From positions 1 to 60,389 of the forward strand of contig CANRPI010000004.1 of assembly GCA_947632475.1 (NCBI GenBank): a DNA stretch of 60,389 bases, read 5' to 3'. The position numbers were made by a program, and so were the translations under genes. Positions within the stretch are counted from its first letter, which is position 1; each line of letters starts with the position of its first letter. Shown here one piece after another: positions 28,690-38,255 of the stretch. The notes under the pieces were generated by a model. It worked only from the letters and a program-made list of their open reading frames with translations. It was not told where the DNA came from and ran no database searches. This DNA comes from an uncultured Clostridia bacterium (GTDB lineage Bacteria > Bacillota > Clostridia > TANB77 > CAG-508).

Positions 28690-31065
28690 CTATTTTACCT
28701 CAAATTTTAATTTATTATTATTTAAATCTACTATTACAGTTTGACCATCTACAAGTTCAGATTTTAATATCATTTCAGATAATTCGTCTTCAATATATCT
28801 TTGGATTGCACGTCTTAAAGGTCTTGCTCCAAATTTTATATCTGTTCCTTTTTCTAATATATAGTTTTTGGCAGAATCAGATAATTCAAGTTTTATGTCT
28901 TTGTCATTTAAAGCTGATTTTGTATCTTTTAGCATTAGGTCAACTATTTGTAATAATTGTTCTTTTGTTAAGGCATCAAAGGCAACAATTTCGTCTACTC
29001 TATTTAAAAATTCTGGTCTAAAGACATCTTTTAATTTGTCAATAACTTTTTCTTTGTCAACTGTTTGTTTACCAAAACCAATTGAGTTTGTATTTGTGTT
29101 AGAACCAGCATTTGATGTCATAATTATTATTGTGTTTGAAAAACTAACTGTGTTTCCTTGGCTGTCTGTAAGTTTGCCATCATCTAATACTTGAAGTAAT
29201 ATGTTAAATACGTCTGGATGGGCTTTTTCTATTTCGTCTAGTAAAATGATAGAGTAAGGTTTTCTTTTTACTTTGTCTGTTAATTGACCAGCATCATCAT
29301 ATCCAACATATCCTGGAGGTGCACCTATTAGTTTTGATGTTGAATGACTTTCCATATATTCTGACATGTCTATTCTTATTATAGAATCTTCACTTCCAAA
29401 CATTTCATATGCTAAAGATTTTGCAAGTTCAGTTTTTCCAACTCCTGTAGGTCCAACAAATATAAATGAAGGTGGTCTTTTGGTGCTTTTTAGTCCTGCA
29501 CGGTTTCTTCTAATTGCTCTTGCTACACTGTTTACAGCTTCTTCTTGAGCAATTATTCTTTTGTGAAGATTTGTTTCTAAGTTTAATAGTTTTTGAGTTT
29601 CAGCTTCTGTTATTTTTTTAACAGGAATTTTTGTCCAACTTTCTATAACATTTGCTATGTCTTGAACTGTTATTTGTTTTGGTTTCATTTTAGCATTTAG
29701 TTTGTCAATAGCTTCTAATAATTGACATTCACGTGTTTTTAAATCAGCAGCTCTTTGATAGTCTTCAGTTGAATCTGCTGCAATTACTTCTTCTTTTTCT
29801 GCTTGAACTTGACTTAATTCTTGTTTTAACATTTCTAGTTTGTATAGGTCTTTGTTTTCTAAGTTGATTCTAGAGCATGCTTCATCTAAAATGTCTATTG
29901 CTTTGTCTGGTAAAAATCTGTCATGTATATATTTTTCAGACATGATTACTGCTTGACGTATTACGTCTGAAGAGATTTTTACTTTATGATATTCTTCATA
30001 GTATTTTTTTATTCCTTCTAGTATTCCAATTGAATCATCAATGTTTGGTTCTTCAACTAGAACTTGTTGAAATCTTCTTTCTAAAGCTGAGTCTTTTTCA
30101 ATGTATTTTCTGTATTCTTTTAGTGTGGTTGTTCCTATTAATTGAATTTCGCCATTTGATAGGGCAGGTTTTAAAATGTTTGCTGCATTCATAGAGTGCT
30201 CACCATCACCAGCTCCTATTATGTTATGAATTTCGTCAATAACTAAAATGATGTTTCCATATTCTCGACATTCGTCAATTATTCCTTTCATTCTAGATTC
30301 AAATTGACCTCTAAATTGTGTTCCTGCAATTACTGCTGTCATGTCTAATAGGTAAACTTCCTTGTTTAAAAGTTTTGCCGGTACATTTTGGTTTGCAATT
30401 TTTATTGCTAACCCTTGTGCTATTGCAGTTTTTCCGACTCCTGGTTCACCTATTAAACAAGGGTTGTTTTTTGAACGTCTATTTAGTATTTGTACTATTC
30501 TTTGAATTTCTTTGTCTCTTCCAATTACAATGTCTAATTCATTGTTTTTGGCTTTGTTTGTTAGGTTTGTTCCAAAAGTGTCTAAGAATTTTTTCTTTTT
30601 GTTTTGTTTTGGCGTTTTTCTTTTTTCAATTTTAACTTTTTTCCTTGAGTTGCTTGATTCTTCTTGACTTTCACTGGCAGTTGCTCTATTATTATTTTTT
30701 CCTCCTATTATGTTTGAAAATAAAGATCCAAGAGGAATGGCTGCTCCTGAAATTTTTGGTGCGTCTTCATCTAAGTTGTCTGAATTTATATTGTTGAATG
30801 TGATTGCTCCATCCATGTTTTCTATATCTTCTAAGTTTATATTTTCAGCTAAATCTTTGAAAAGTGTTTCAAATTGCTTTGTCATATCACTAAGATTTAT
30901 TTTATCATGTGAAAGAAAATCGTTTTGCTTTGCTATTACTTCCATTGGATTGATTCCTTTCTTTTTTGCACATTCATAGCAATAACCTTCTAATGTTTCT
31001 TTTCCATTTTCTATTTTATTATAAAAAAGTATTGCTGGGTTTTTGTTACATTCTGAACATAACAT
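28690..31065 (-). CDS. ClpE/ClpC-type AAA+ unfoldase with N-terminal zinc finger
   Basis: A 791-residue Hsp100 ATPase. Residues C3, C6, C29 and C32 form a McsA/ClpE-like zinc finger. There are two AAA+ modules: Walker A GEPGVGKT near residue 204 and GPTGVGKT near 539, with Walker B VIDEIHN and [12 protein letters not shown] coiled UVR-like middle segment separates them (near [13 protein letters not shown]). It feeds unfolded substrates to ClpP. The zinc finger suggests ClpE, but its middle domain could equally be ClpC, so I give no symbol. Confidence 0.88.
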   Translation of the reverse strand: MLCSECNKNPAILFYNKIENGKETLEGYCYECAKKKGINPMEVIAKQNDFLSHDKINLSDMTKQFETLFKDLAENINLEDIENMDGAITFNNINSDNLDEDAPKISGAAIPLGSLFSNIIGGKNNNRATASESQEESSNSRKKVKIEKRKTPKQNKKKKFLDTFGTNLTNKAKNNELDIVIGRDKEIQRIVQILNRRSKNNPCLIGEPGVGKTAIAQGLAIKIANQNVPAKLLNKEVYLLDMTAVIAGTQFRGQFESRMKGIIDECREYGNIILVIDEIHNIIGAGDGEHSMNAANILKPALSNGEIQLIGTTTLKEYRKYIEKDSALERRFQQVLVEEPNIDDSIGILEGIKKYYEEYHKVKISSDVIRQAVIMSEKYIHDRFLPDKAIDILDEACSRINLENKDLYKLEMLKQELSQVQAEKEEVIAADSTEDYQRAADLKTRECQLLEAIDKLNAKMKPKQITVQDIANVIESWTKIPVKKITEAETQKLLNLETNLHKRIIAQEEAVNSVARAIRRNRAGLKSTKRPPSFIFVGPTGVGKTELAKSLAYEMFGSEDSIIRIDMSEYMESHSTSKLIGAPPGYVGYDDAGQLTDKVKRKPYSIILLDEIEKAHPDVFNILLQVLDDGKLTDSQGNTVSFSNTIIIMTSNAGSNTNTNSIGFGKQTVDKEKVIDKLKDVFRPEFLNRVDEIVAFDALTKEQLLQIVDLMLKDTKSALNDKDIKLELSDSAKNYILEKGTDIKFGARPLRRAIQRYIEDELSEMILKSELVDGQTVIVDLNNNKLKFEVK

Positions 31066-31154
31066 ACTTTAAATTCCTCATTTCTATTTAATTTTTAACA
31101 ACAATATAATATACTAAAAATACTTAAAAGTCAATAAATTTATAAATAAAAACA

Positions 31155-31183
31155 TTGCCAACTAAAAAAATAAATGTTATAAT
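31155..31183 (+). promoter_or_regulatory. Sigma-A promoter of the DUF3298-like gene
   Basis: TTGCCA (31155-31160), 17-base spacer, TATAAT (31178-31183). Confidence 0.7.
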
Positions 31184-31215
31184 AAATTTATCATAAAAGA
31201 AAGCAGGTAAAATAA

Positions 31216-32079
31216 ATGAATATAGTATTGCCACCAAAATTTGAACCAACTAAAAAACAATTATTTATATATATAACAATCATTATAGTATGTATTATAT
31301 CAATAATACTATCTTTTTATGTGCAATTTTATGCAAGAAAAAGCGTAATAGAATTTTTAGGTATAAAAATAGATGCTGAATTGGGAAAAAAATCAAATAA
31401 GGAAATAGAAAATATAAAGGCACATTTTGATCAGATGTTTACAAATTCTATTGAAGATGATAATAAAGAAGGAAATAAAAGCAAAGAAGATGTGAATAAA
31501 GATTTAGTTTATACAGGTTATCAAAAGAAGGAAAGCAAAGGAACAAATTATGACATAGATATCAATATTCCATATATAAATATAGATAATGAAATTATAG
31601 ATGAATATAATGATGAAATTAAAGAGACTTTTGAGGAAAAGGCTAAGGAAATTTTAAGAAAACAAAGTGCAAATGTTATTTATACAGTAGAATATGTGGC
31701 AAATGTGCATGAAGGTATTTTGTCATTAATTATAAAAACTAATTTGAAAGAGGGTTCTAATCCTCAAAGAGTAATTATACAAGCTTATAATTACGATTTA
31801 AGAAATAAAAAGGAAATTTCACTTGAGGAAGTTTTGGATATAGAAAGATTGGATGAGACTGAAGTGCAACAAAAAATAAAGTCTGAGATAGAAGAAGAAC
31901 AAAAGAGAGTGGAGGATTTAAGTGAATTAGGCTATAATGTTTATAGTAGAGATGTTGATAGTAAAATTTATAATATAGAAAATTCAAAGGAATTTTATTT
32001 AACTGATAATACTTTATTTGTTGTTTATGCATATGGAAATGAAACTTATACAAGTGAGATGGATTTGATTGTAATATAA
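31216..32079 (+). CDS. Membrane-anchored RsiV/PdaC-like (DUF4163/DUF3298) protein
   Basis: A 287-residue protein with one transmembrane helix (~18-38), a charged linker, then an outer-face domain. NINIPYINIDNEIIDEYN followed by SLIIKTNLKEGSN, YNYDLRNKKEISLEEVLD and a final LFVVYAYGNETYTSEMDLI follow the layout of DUF4163-DUF3298 domains in RsiV and PdaC. These bind peptidoglycan or lysozyme in known members. No sigma factor is adjacent, so an anti-sigma role is not supported here. Confidence 0.6.
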   Translation: MNIVLPPKFEPTKKQLFIYITIIIVCIISIILSFYVQFYARKSVIEFLGIKIDAELGKKSNKEIENIKAHFDQMFTNSIEDDNKEGNKSKEDVNKDLVYTGYQKKESKGTNYDIDINIPYINIDNEIIDEYNDEIKETFEEKAKEILRKQSANVIYTVEYVANVHEGILSLIIKTNLKEGSNPQRVIIQAYNYDLRNKKEISLEEVLDIERLDETEVQQKIKSEIEEEQKRVEDLSELGYNVYSRDVDSKIYNIENSKEFYLTDNTLFVVYAYGNETYTSEMDLIVI

Positions 32080-32155
32080 ATAATTATTTTATCTTGATGT
32101 AATATATTATAAAATAAGTTTAACAAGCAAACTGTTTATATGAAAATCTATGAAG

Positions 32156-32190
32156 AAAAAATCTTAGTCATTACATGACTAAGATTTTTT
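32156..32190 (+). terminator. Terminator after the DUF3298-like gene
   Basis: AAAAATCTTAGTCA / TGACTAAGATTTTTT with a short TTACA loop. Confidence 0.85.
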
Positions 32191-32250
32191 GGAGGGTGTA
32201 TATAATTTTTCGGCTGAGTCAATAGTAACGATTTTTAAAATTTACATAAT

Positions 32251-32279
32251 TTGACTAAACATTAAAAATATGGTATAAT
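32251..32279 (+). promoter_or_regulatory. Strong sigma-A promoter of the GC-rich gene
   Basis: TTGACT (32251-32256), 17-base spacer, TATAAT (32274-32279). A small hairpin CCCTGTAAGTACAGGG (32312-32327) lies between it and the AAGGAG site. Confidence 0.75.
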
Positions 32280-32341
32280 AAAAATTGGAACTAGTAGTTA
32301 AGCATAAATATCCCCTGTAAGTACAGGGAGAAGGAGAAAAA

Positions 32342-32938
32342 ATGGAAATAGACTTTGAAAAAGCGGAACAGATTTGGGAAAAGAAATTGGAAAAGAAAAG
32401 AGAAGCTCGAGAGGAGATAATAATTGTACAGATTCGGGCTTTTCAGTGTAAGCAAGAATTAATGTTTAAAAGGTTGGATCCAAGGGTCCAAGAGGTGATA
32501 CTGGACGAGCCGGTCTTTCCAGAAGTGGAAAAGCAGCTAAAGGAAGACAATTGGGCACTTACGTTGCCTGATTTTCCTAAAAATGGGAAATATGTGGCGT
32601 ATATGGTGCCACGGAAAATGCACACACCTGCTGGCAAAGTGTTCATAGATGGCAATGAATTGCTAAAAGCCGTCTATGAGAAGGAAGCCACCGAACAGGT
32701 GGAAGCGTTTAAAGCAGTTCAGAAAGTTATGATTGAAAAATCATTAACAGAACTGCAGCCGGTGTATTTGGATAAGCCTTTGATAAAAGAGGTTCACCAG
32801 TCATTAAAGGCGGCTGGTTGGTCTGTGATAAACCGGCAGATGCCCAAAGTCGTTTTTAATAACGGGGCGGTTAGGCAAATGTACGTTGTGTATATTTCGC
32901 CTCATACTTCCAAATCTTGCACCTCATTCCAAATCTAA
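32342..32938 (+). CDS. Unknown protein, GC-rich and probably foreign, with two homologous halves
   Basis: A 198-residue soluble protein of no family I recognise. It consists of two related ~70-residue halves: FKRLDPRVQEVILDEPVFPEVEKQL with DNWAL, and EKSLTELQPVYLDKPLIKEVHQSL with AGWSV, each ending in a VAYMVPR or VVYISPH strand (segments given in part). Base composition and codon use differ sharply from all neighbours, with CTG, GCC, GTG and three in-frame CGG Arg codons (in QIRAF, VPRKM and INRQM). Promoter and binding site look host-like. It is likely a recent horizontal arrival. If CGG causes frameshifts here, this gene would not be read through. Confidence 0.7.
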   Translation: MEIDFEKAEQIWEKKLEKKREAREEIIIVQIRAFQCKQELMFKRLDPRVQEVILDEPVFPEVEKQLKEDNWALTLPDFPKNGKYVAYMVPRKMHTPAGKVFIDGNELLKAVYEKEATEQVEAFKAVQKVMIEKSLTELQPVYLDKPLIKEVHQSLKAAGWSVINRQMPKVVFNNGAVRQMYVVYISPHTSKSCTSFQI

Positions 32939-32964
32939 ATCATCTCATGAAACAGAAAAATTTT

Positions 32965-32993
32965 CCCCTAATGTAGATTTTCTACATTAGGGG
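32965..32993. terminator. Terminator between the GC-rich gene and htrA
   Basis: Perfect 13-bp stem CCCCTAATGTAGA / TCTACATTAGGGG with TTT loop, between converging genes; T-rich DNA is on the minus-strand exit side. Confidence 0.8.
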
Positions 32994-33015
32994 ATTCTCC
33001 TTTATATAATCAAAA

Positions 33016-34284
33016 TTAAGGTTGTTCTCCAAGAGTAAGAGTTAAATCTTTTTCCTGACCATTTCTATTAACCTTAATAGTCATTTCATCACCAATTTGG
33101 TGATTATTTTTAATCTCATTCAATTCATCCATAGTTTTAATAGACTTACCATCTGCTTCTATAATAACATCACCAATTTTAACACCAGCTTTTTCAGCTG
33201 CAGAAAAATCTTCAATAGACTTTACATATACTCCTACAACTAACTTATTAGCCTTAGCAACTTCTTCACTTAAATCCATACCAGAAATACCTATATAAGG
33301 TCTTTTAACTTTACTATATTGAATTAATTGAGAAGTAATATCAGTAGTTGAATTAATAGGAATAGCAAATCCCATACCTTCAACTCCAGTTCCAGAAAGT
33401 TTTAAAGTATTAATTCCAACAACCTTACCTTCGCTATTAACTAAAGCACCACCACTATTACCAGAGTTTATAGCTGCGTCAGTTTGAATTAAAGTAAAGT
33501 TTTTACCATCAGAATCTGTAACTTCTCTATTAACAGCACTTATAATACCACAAGTAACACTACTTTGCATACCTAGTGGATTTCCAACTGCCATTGCAAA
33601 CTCGCCAACCTTTATACTATCAGAATCAGCAAATTCAGCAGGATGTAAATCAGACTTATCTATTTTAATAACAGCTAAATCAGTTTGTTCATCTGTTCCG
33701 ACAATAGTTGCCTCATACTCATTTTCATCATTAAATAAAGTAACAGAAACTTTAGTAGCCTCAGAAATTTGGTAATAACTATCTGAAGAAGATGAGGCAA
33801 CAACATGGTTATTTGTTAAAATATATCCGTCCTCACTAATAACTATTCCAGAGCCACTAGCACTTGCAGTAGAGGTTTGATTGTTACTTCTTCCAAATAT
33901 AGATAAAATATTAGAAGTTACACTATATTCAACCTTAATTCCTACAATAGAAGGTAGAATTTTATTTGCAGCATAAATTGCAGTATCAGAATAATTAGTA
34001 AGACTAGTTTGAGAAACATAGCCACTATTTAAATTTTTAGAATTATTGCTACTAGAAATATTATTTCCAAATCCATTAAATAATTTAGATTTTATTGAAG
34101 GAACCCCAAAACAAGTTCCTATAACTACTGCACATCCAAGTACTCCACTTAAAAAAGGTAAAAATATTGTTTTTCCAAAGCTAGATTTATTTCTGTAATT
34201 TGAATTATCTTCGTAAATTGGTTTGTATGTACGAGGATTTTGTACAGTTTTAAAATTTGAAGATTTATTTTCATTTTCTTCCAT
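33016..34284 (-). CDS. HtrA/DegP-type membrane serine protease
   Basis: A 422-residue quality-control protease with a cytoplasmic N-tail, one transmembrane helix (~40-65), a trypsin-like domain and one PDZ domain. The catalytic triad is visible: His in LTNNHVVA, Asp in TDLAVIKID and Ser in GNSGGALVN. The PDZ part has GVYVKSIEDFSAAEKAGVKIGDVI (partial). It degrades or refolds damaged proteins outside the membrane. Single gene. Confidence 0.93.
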   Translation of the reverse strand: MEENENKSSNFKTVQNPRTYKPIYEDNSNYRNKSSFGKTIFLPFLSGVLGCAVVIGTCFGVPSIKSKLFNGFGNNISSSNNSKNLNSGYVSQTSLTNYSDTAIYAANKILPSIVGIKVEYSVTSNILSIFGRSNNQTSTASASGSGIVISEDGYILTNNHVVASSSSDSYYQISEATKVSVTLFNDENEYEATIVGTDEQTDLAVIKIDKSDLHPAEFADSDSIKVGEFAMAVGNPLGMQSSVTCGIISAVNREVTDSDGKNFTLIQTDAAINSGNSGGALVNSEGKVVGINTLKLSGTGVEGMGFAIPINSTTDITSQLIQYSKVKRPYIGISGMDLSEEVAKANKLVVGVYVKSIEDFSAAEKAGVKIGDVIIEADGKSIKTMDELNEIKNNHQIGDEMTIKVNRNGQEKDLTLTLGEQP

Positions 34285-34600
34285 TTAAGATCATCCTTTC
34301 TATATTAAAATATAAGTTTAACATTATTATATTAACCTAAATTTATTATATAATACAAGAGAATTGTGAAAATTTTGTGAAAAAATTATAACAATTTAGA
34401 AAATTAATTTGTGCTAAACAGGTGTGCCTAAATAGCATGAATGTGACATTAAGAAGCATTATTAAGGCACAAATGTGCTACTAGAAGGCATCCAATGGCC
34501 AGAGAAAAAATCAGCTTGCAAATTATAAAAACATATAGTAAAATAAAAGCATAAAAAGTATTTATAATAAACATATACATATGAAAGGAAAGTAAAAACC
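34285..34600. other. Intergenic region upstream of htrA and the pilin-like gene
   Basis: About 316 bases. It holds the htrA leader (minus strand), one copy of the dispersed GCACAAATGTGC repeat (listed separately) and a -10-like TTATAAT near 34563 ahead of the pilin-like gene. No reading frame is convincing. Confidence 0.5.
34420..34502 (-). repeat. Dispersed palindromic repeat, locus A
   Basis: Contains TTAAGAAGCATTATTAAGG then GCACAAATGTGC and AGAAGGCATCC: a degenerate copy, in the reverse direction, of the unit GCTTCTTAGTGGCACATTTG found at 39726, 52729 and 58914. Confidence 0.6.
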
Positions 34601-35110
34601 ATGGAAAAAATAAAAAATAATAAAGGTGTAACATTAGTAGCGTTAGTAGTTACAATAATAGTATTAATGTCTGTAGCGTTAATTGCTGTAAATAGTGGAA
34701 AAGAAAATATAAGCAAAGCAAAATTAGAACAAATAAAAACAAATATGTTATTAATACAAGCAAAAGCGAAAGAAAGTGTAGAAGAAGCAAATTTTAAAAT
34801 GGGAATAAATCCAAATGATGAAAAAAAAGCTGAAGTAAGGAACGAAGTATATGTGCAACAAGTAGGGTTAAAACCTGCAAAAGATGTAGAAATGCAAGAT
34901 ATACCATATTCAATAGAATCAATAAAAGAACAAAGTTATATAGTAACAGATGAGGTTTTAGAAAAATGGGGATTAAATAAAATAGAACGTGAAACAAATG
35001 AATATTATTTAGTAAAATTTGATGAAACTAATGTAAAAGTTGAAGTTTATAATACATTGGGATATGAAGAAAAATATTCATTAACAGAAATAGAAAATAT
35101 ACACCTATAA
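34601..35110 (+). CDS. Prepilin-like protein (type IV pilin N-terminal signal)
   Basis: A 169-residue protein. A short basic leader MEKIKNNKG is followed by VTLVALVVTIIVLMSVALIAVNS, a class III prepilin-type helix with processing after Gly9 (helix residues quoted in part). The usual Glu at mature position 5 is Ala, which suggests a minor or non-polymerising pilin-like protein. A coiled segment and a small beta-rich end follow. It is related in its head to the protein starting at 59310. It is probably processed by a PilD-type peptidase encoded elsewhere. Confidence 0.65.
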   Translation: MEKIKNNKGVTLVALVVTIIVLMSVALIAVNSGKENISKAKLEQIKTNMLLIQAKAKESVEEANFKMGINPNDEKKAEVRNEVYVQQVGLKPAKDVEMQDIPYSIESIKEQSYIVTDEVLEKWGLNKIERETNEYYLVKFDETNVKVEVYNTLGYEEKYSLTEIENIHL

Positions 35111-35145
35111 TTATAATAATAAACTAAGAAAGGAACTGCAAAGAA

Positions 35146-35793
35146 TTGAAAGAAAAAGAAATAGAGAGATTAACAAAATTAAAAGAAATAGAAAAAGATT
35201 TACGTACAAAAGGTTTTAAAAACATATGTGGAATAGATGAAGCAGGAAGAGGACCTTTAGCAGGACCAGTAGTAGTAGCAGGAGTAATAATGCCAGAAGA
35301 TTCAATGATAGAAGGTGTAAATGATTCAAAAAAAGTATCAGAAAAGAAAAGAGAAAAATTATATGACCAAATAATACAAGAAGCAATAAGTTATTCAGTA
35401 GCAATAATAGGACATGATATTATAGACGAAATAAACATATTAAATGCTACAAAGCAAGGTGTAACAGCAGTGGTAGATGAACTAGATATAAAGCCAGATT
35501 TAATAATAATAGATGCATTATCACATATAAATACTAGACAAATACCATATGAATCAATAATAAAAGGAGATGCAAAATGTTATAGTATAGCAGCAGCGTC
35601 AATTATTGCAAAAGTTACAAGGGATAGAATAATGAGACAATGGGATGAAGTATATCCACAATATGGTTTTATAAATCATAAAGGATATGGAACAGCAAAA
35701 CACATACAAGCAATAAAAGAATATGGCCTTTGTCCTATACACAGAAGAACATTTACGAAAAATTTTGTTGGTAAAGATGCTTTAAAAATATAA
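35146..35793 (+). CDS. rnhB: Ribonuclease HII
   Basis: A 215-residue endonuclease that cuts RNA in RNA-DNA hybrids and at single ribonucleotides. The motif CGIDEAGRGPLAGPVV holds the first catalytic acids; IIDAL and AAASIIAKVTRDR follow. The start appears to be TTG 35146, 11 bases after AAGGAA; no ATG fits. The pyrimidine phosphorylase gene follows after 21 bases. Confidence 0.93.
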   Translation: MKEKEIERLTKLKEIEKDLRTKGFKNICGIDEAGRGPLAGPVVVAGVIMPEDSMIEGVNDSKKVSEKKREKLYDQIIQEAISYSVAIIGHDIIDEINILNATKQGVTAVVDELDIKPDLIIIDALSHINTRQIPYESIIKGDAKCYSIAAASIIAKVTRDRIMRQWDEVYPQYGFINHKGYGTAKHIQAIKEYGLCPIHRRTFTKNFVGKDALKI

Positions 35794-35814
35794 ATATTAG
35801 TAAAAGGAGAACAA

Positions 35815-37122
35815 ATGAATATATTAAGCATTATAGAAAAAAAGAGGGATAAAAAAGAATTAACAAATCAAGAAATAGAATATTTTATACAAAATTATAC
35901 AAATGGAAAAATAAAAGATTATCAAGCAGCAGCTTTAATAATGGCAATTTATATAAATGGAATGACAGATGAAGAAACAACAAATTTAACTTTAGCAATG
36001 GCACATTCTGGCGAAATACTTGACTTAAGTTCATTTAACAAAATAATAGTAGACAAACATTCAACTGGTGGAGTGGGAGACAAAGTTTCATTAATACTCT
36101 TACCATTAATAGCATCAATAGGAATACCAGTAGCAAAAATGTCAGGTAGAGGTTTAGGTTTCACAGGAGGAACAGTTGATAAATTAGAATCAATACCAAA
36201 TTACAAAGTAGACTTAAGTTTACACAAATTTGAACAGAATGTGGAAAAAATAGGAATAAGTATGATTTCACAAACTCTAAATTTAGCGCCAGCAGATAAA
36301 AAAATATATAGTTTAAGAGATAGTATTTCATGTGTAGGAAGCATTCCACTAATTGCATCAAGCATAATGAGTAAAAAAATAGCAAGTGGTGCACAAAAAA
36401 TTGTATTAGATGTAACAGTAGGAAAAGGGGCATTTATGCAAAATATAGAAAATGCAAGGAATTTAGCAAATAAAATGATTTCAATAGGAAAACTTGCAAA
36501 TAAGGAAACAATATGTATTTTAACAAATATGGATGAACCATTAGGATACAGTGTAGGAAATACTTTAGAAGTAATAGAGGCAATACAATTTTTAAAAGCA
36601 AATGATATGCCAGAAGATTTAAAAGAAGTTGTATTAGAACTTGGTGCATATATGATAAAATTAGCAAATAAAGGAGATAATATAGAAGAAAATAAAGAAA
36701 AATTACTAGAAAAAATACAAAATAAAAAAGCATATGAAAAGTTTGTAGAACTAGTAAAAAATCAAGAAGGAGATATATCTTATATAGAAAACCCAGAAAA
36801 GTTTGAAAAAGCAAAATACATTGAACCAATATATAGTAATAAAAAAGGGTATATATATGAAATAAATGCAAAAGAAATAGGAAAATTAGCATGTTATTTA
36901 GGAGCAGGAAGAATATCAAAAGAAGATAAAATAGATAATAGAGTTGGAATAATTTTAAATAAAAAAGTTGGAGATAAAGTATCTGAAAACGAAGTCTTAG
37001 CATATATACATGCAAGTAATATAGAAAAATTAGAATATGTAAAAAAAGAATTGTTAGAAATAATAAAAATATCTGAAAATTTTACAAGTAAAAACAAAGC
37101 AATAATAGAAATAATCACTTAA
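35815..37122 (+). CDS. pdp: Pyrimidine-nucleoside (thymidine) phosphorylase
   Basis: A 435-residue enzyme that splits thymidine or uridine with phosphate, for nucleoside salvage. The phosphate/pyrimidine-binding signature VDKHSTGGVGDKVSL is intact, as are SGRGLGFTGGT and the C-terminal barrel-hybrid domain (YLGAGR, GDKVSENEVLAYIHA). Start ATG lies after AAAGGAG. It is probably co-transcribed with rnhB. Confidence 0.92.
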   Translation: MNILSIIEKKRDKKELTNQEIEYFIQNYTNGKIKDYQAAALIMAIYINGMTDEETTNLTLAMAHSGEILDLSSFNKIIVDKHSTGGVGDKVSLILLPLIASIGIPVAKMSGRGLGFTGGTVDKLESIPNYKVDLSLHKFEQNVEKIGISMISQTLNLAPADKKIYSLRDSISCVGSIPLIASSIMSKKIASGAQKIVLDVTVGKGAFMQNIENARNLANKMISIGKLANKETICILTNMDEPLGYSVGNTLEVIEAIQFLKANDMPEDLKEVVLELGAYMIKLANKGDNIEENKEKLLEKIQNKKAYEKFVELVKNQEGDISYIENPEKFEKAKYIEPIYSNKKGYIYEINAKEIGKLACYLGAGRISKEDKIDNRVGIILNKKVGDKVSENEVLAYIHASNIEKLEYVKKELLEIIKISENFTSKNKAIIEIIT

Positions 37123-37166
37123 TTTGCAGCCTAAGAAGGAAATGTGTGGTAAAAAGTAAAAAATGT

Positions 37167-37194
37167 TTGAAAACACAATAAAATATGTTATAAT
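37167..37194 (+). promoter_or_regulatory. Sigma-A promoter upstream of the small membrane protein and cdaA
   Basis: TTGAAA (37167-37172), 16-base spacer, TATAAT (37189-37194). Confidence 0.65.
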
Positions 37195-37229
37195 ATTATT
37201 GGATAAAAAATAGAAAGGAAGATAAAAAA

Positions 37230-37367
37230 ATGAAAAAAGAAAAAACAGAAAAAAAACATAAAAATACTGATAAAGGACAAGTTTTTGTAAAAGTAGTAGC
37301 TGGAATTTTAGCAATGCTTATGATATTAACAACTGCTGCAACCCTTATATTTACACTTATTGGATAA
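37230..37367 (+). CDS. Small single-helix membrane protein (45 aa)
   Basis: A 45-residue peptide with GAAAGGAAG eight bases upstream. A Lys/Glu-rich cytosolic head (MKKEKTEKKHKNTDKG) is followed by one strong transmembrane helix (VVAGILAMLMILTTAATLIF). It lies directly before cdaA under the same promoter and ends 28 bases before it. Such short DUF4044-like peptides are common in Firmicutes; the function is unknown. Confidence 0.65.
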   Translation: MKKEKTEKKHKNTDKGQVFVKVVAGILAMLMILTTAATLIFTLIG

Positions 37368-37395
37368 ATATATAGATAAAAAATAGGAGAAACAA

Positions 37396-38253
37396 ATGGT
37401 AATTAATTTAGGAATGAATTGGGAAAATTTTTATAAAGAAAATATTTTAGCATATATAAAATCATTACAAAGCAATCCGCTAGAACTTATAACATTAATA
37501 TTAGATATATCAATAGTTATATTCTTGTTATACTGCTTTTTCAAAATTGTTAAAGGTTCAAGAGCATGGCAACTGATAAAAGGAATAGCATTATTAATAA
37601 TTGCAACATGGGTTAGCGGAATATTAAATCTAAAAATTTTAAATTGGATTTTAACAGGAATAATGAATTTAGGAGTAATAGCTATTATTGTAATATTTCA
37701 GCCGGAGTTAAGACGTGGGTTAGAGCAACTTGGAACAAATAAATTTACAAAATTTTTTGGAATTGATAAAGATTTAGAAACAAAAACAAAAGAAGACATT
37801 TATAAAATAGCTATAGCTACAACCGAACTTTCAAAAATAAAAGTTGGTGCATTAATAGTAATAGAAAGAGACATAAAAATTCAAGATATAATATCAACCG
37901 GAATACCACTAAATGCAGAAGTATCACCACAACTTTTAGTAAATATATTTGAACCTAAAACACCACTTCATGATGGTGCAGTAGTTATATCTGGAAATAA
38001 AATTGCAGCTGCAGCCTGTGTACTTCCACTTGCAGATGATAAAGATATAGCAAAAGAATTAGGAACAAGGCATAGAGCAGCAATTGGAATATCAAAAGAA
38101 TCAGACAGTATAGTAGTTGTAGTTTCAGAAGAAACAGGAAAAATATCAGTAGCAAAAGATGGCACATTAATAGCAGATGTAAGAGAAGATGCTTTAAAAA
38201 AGATTTTAATAACAAATGTAATAACAAAAAGATTTGCAGGGGAGAAAAAATAA
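37396..38253 (+). CDS. cdaA: Diadenylate cyclase CdaA (c-di-AMP synthase)
   Basis: A 285-residue membrane enzyme making c-di-AMP from two ATP. Three N-terminal helices (~30-50, ~60-78, ~85-105) precede the DAC domain, with PLHDGAVVISG (DGA motif) and GTRHRAAIGISKESD (RHR motif). c-di-AMP controls potassium and osmolyte transport and the cell wall. The usual partner cdaR (ybbR) is not next to it; truA follows two bases after the stop. Confidence 0.95.
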   Translation: MVINLGMNWENFYKENILAYIKSLQSNPLELITLILDISIVIFLLYCFFKIVKGSRAWQLIKGIALLIIATWVSGILNLKILNWILTGIMNLGVIAIIVIFQPELRRGLEQLGTNKFTKFFGIDKDLETKTKEDIYKIAIATTELSKIKVGALIVIERDIKIQDIISTGIPLNAEVSPQLLVNIFEPKTPLHDGAVVISGNKIAAAACVLPLADDKDIAKELGTRHRAAIGISKESDSIVVVVSEETGKISVAKDGTLIADVREDALKKILITNVITKRFAGEKK

Positions 38254-38255
38254 TA

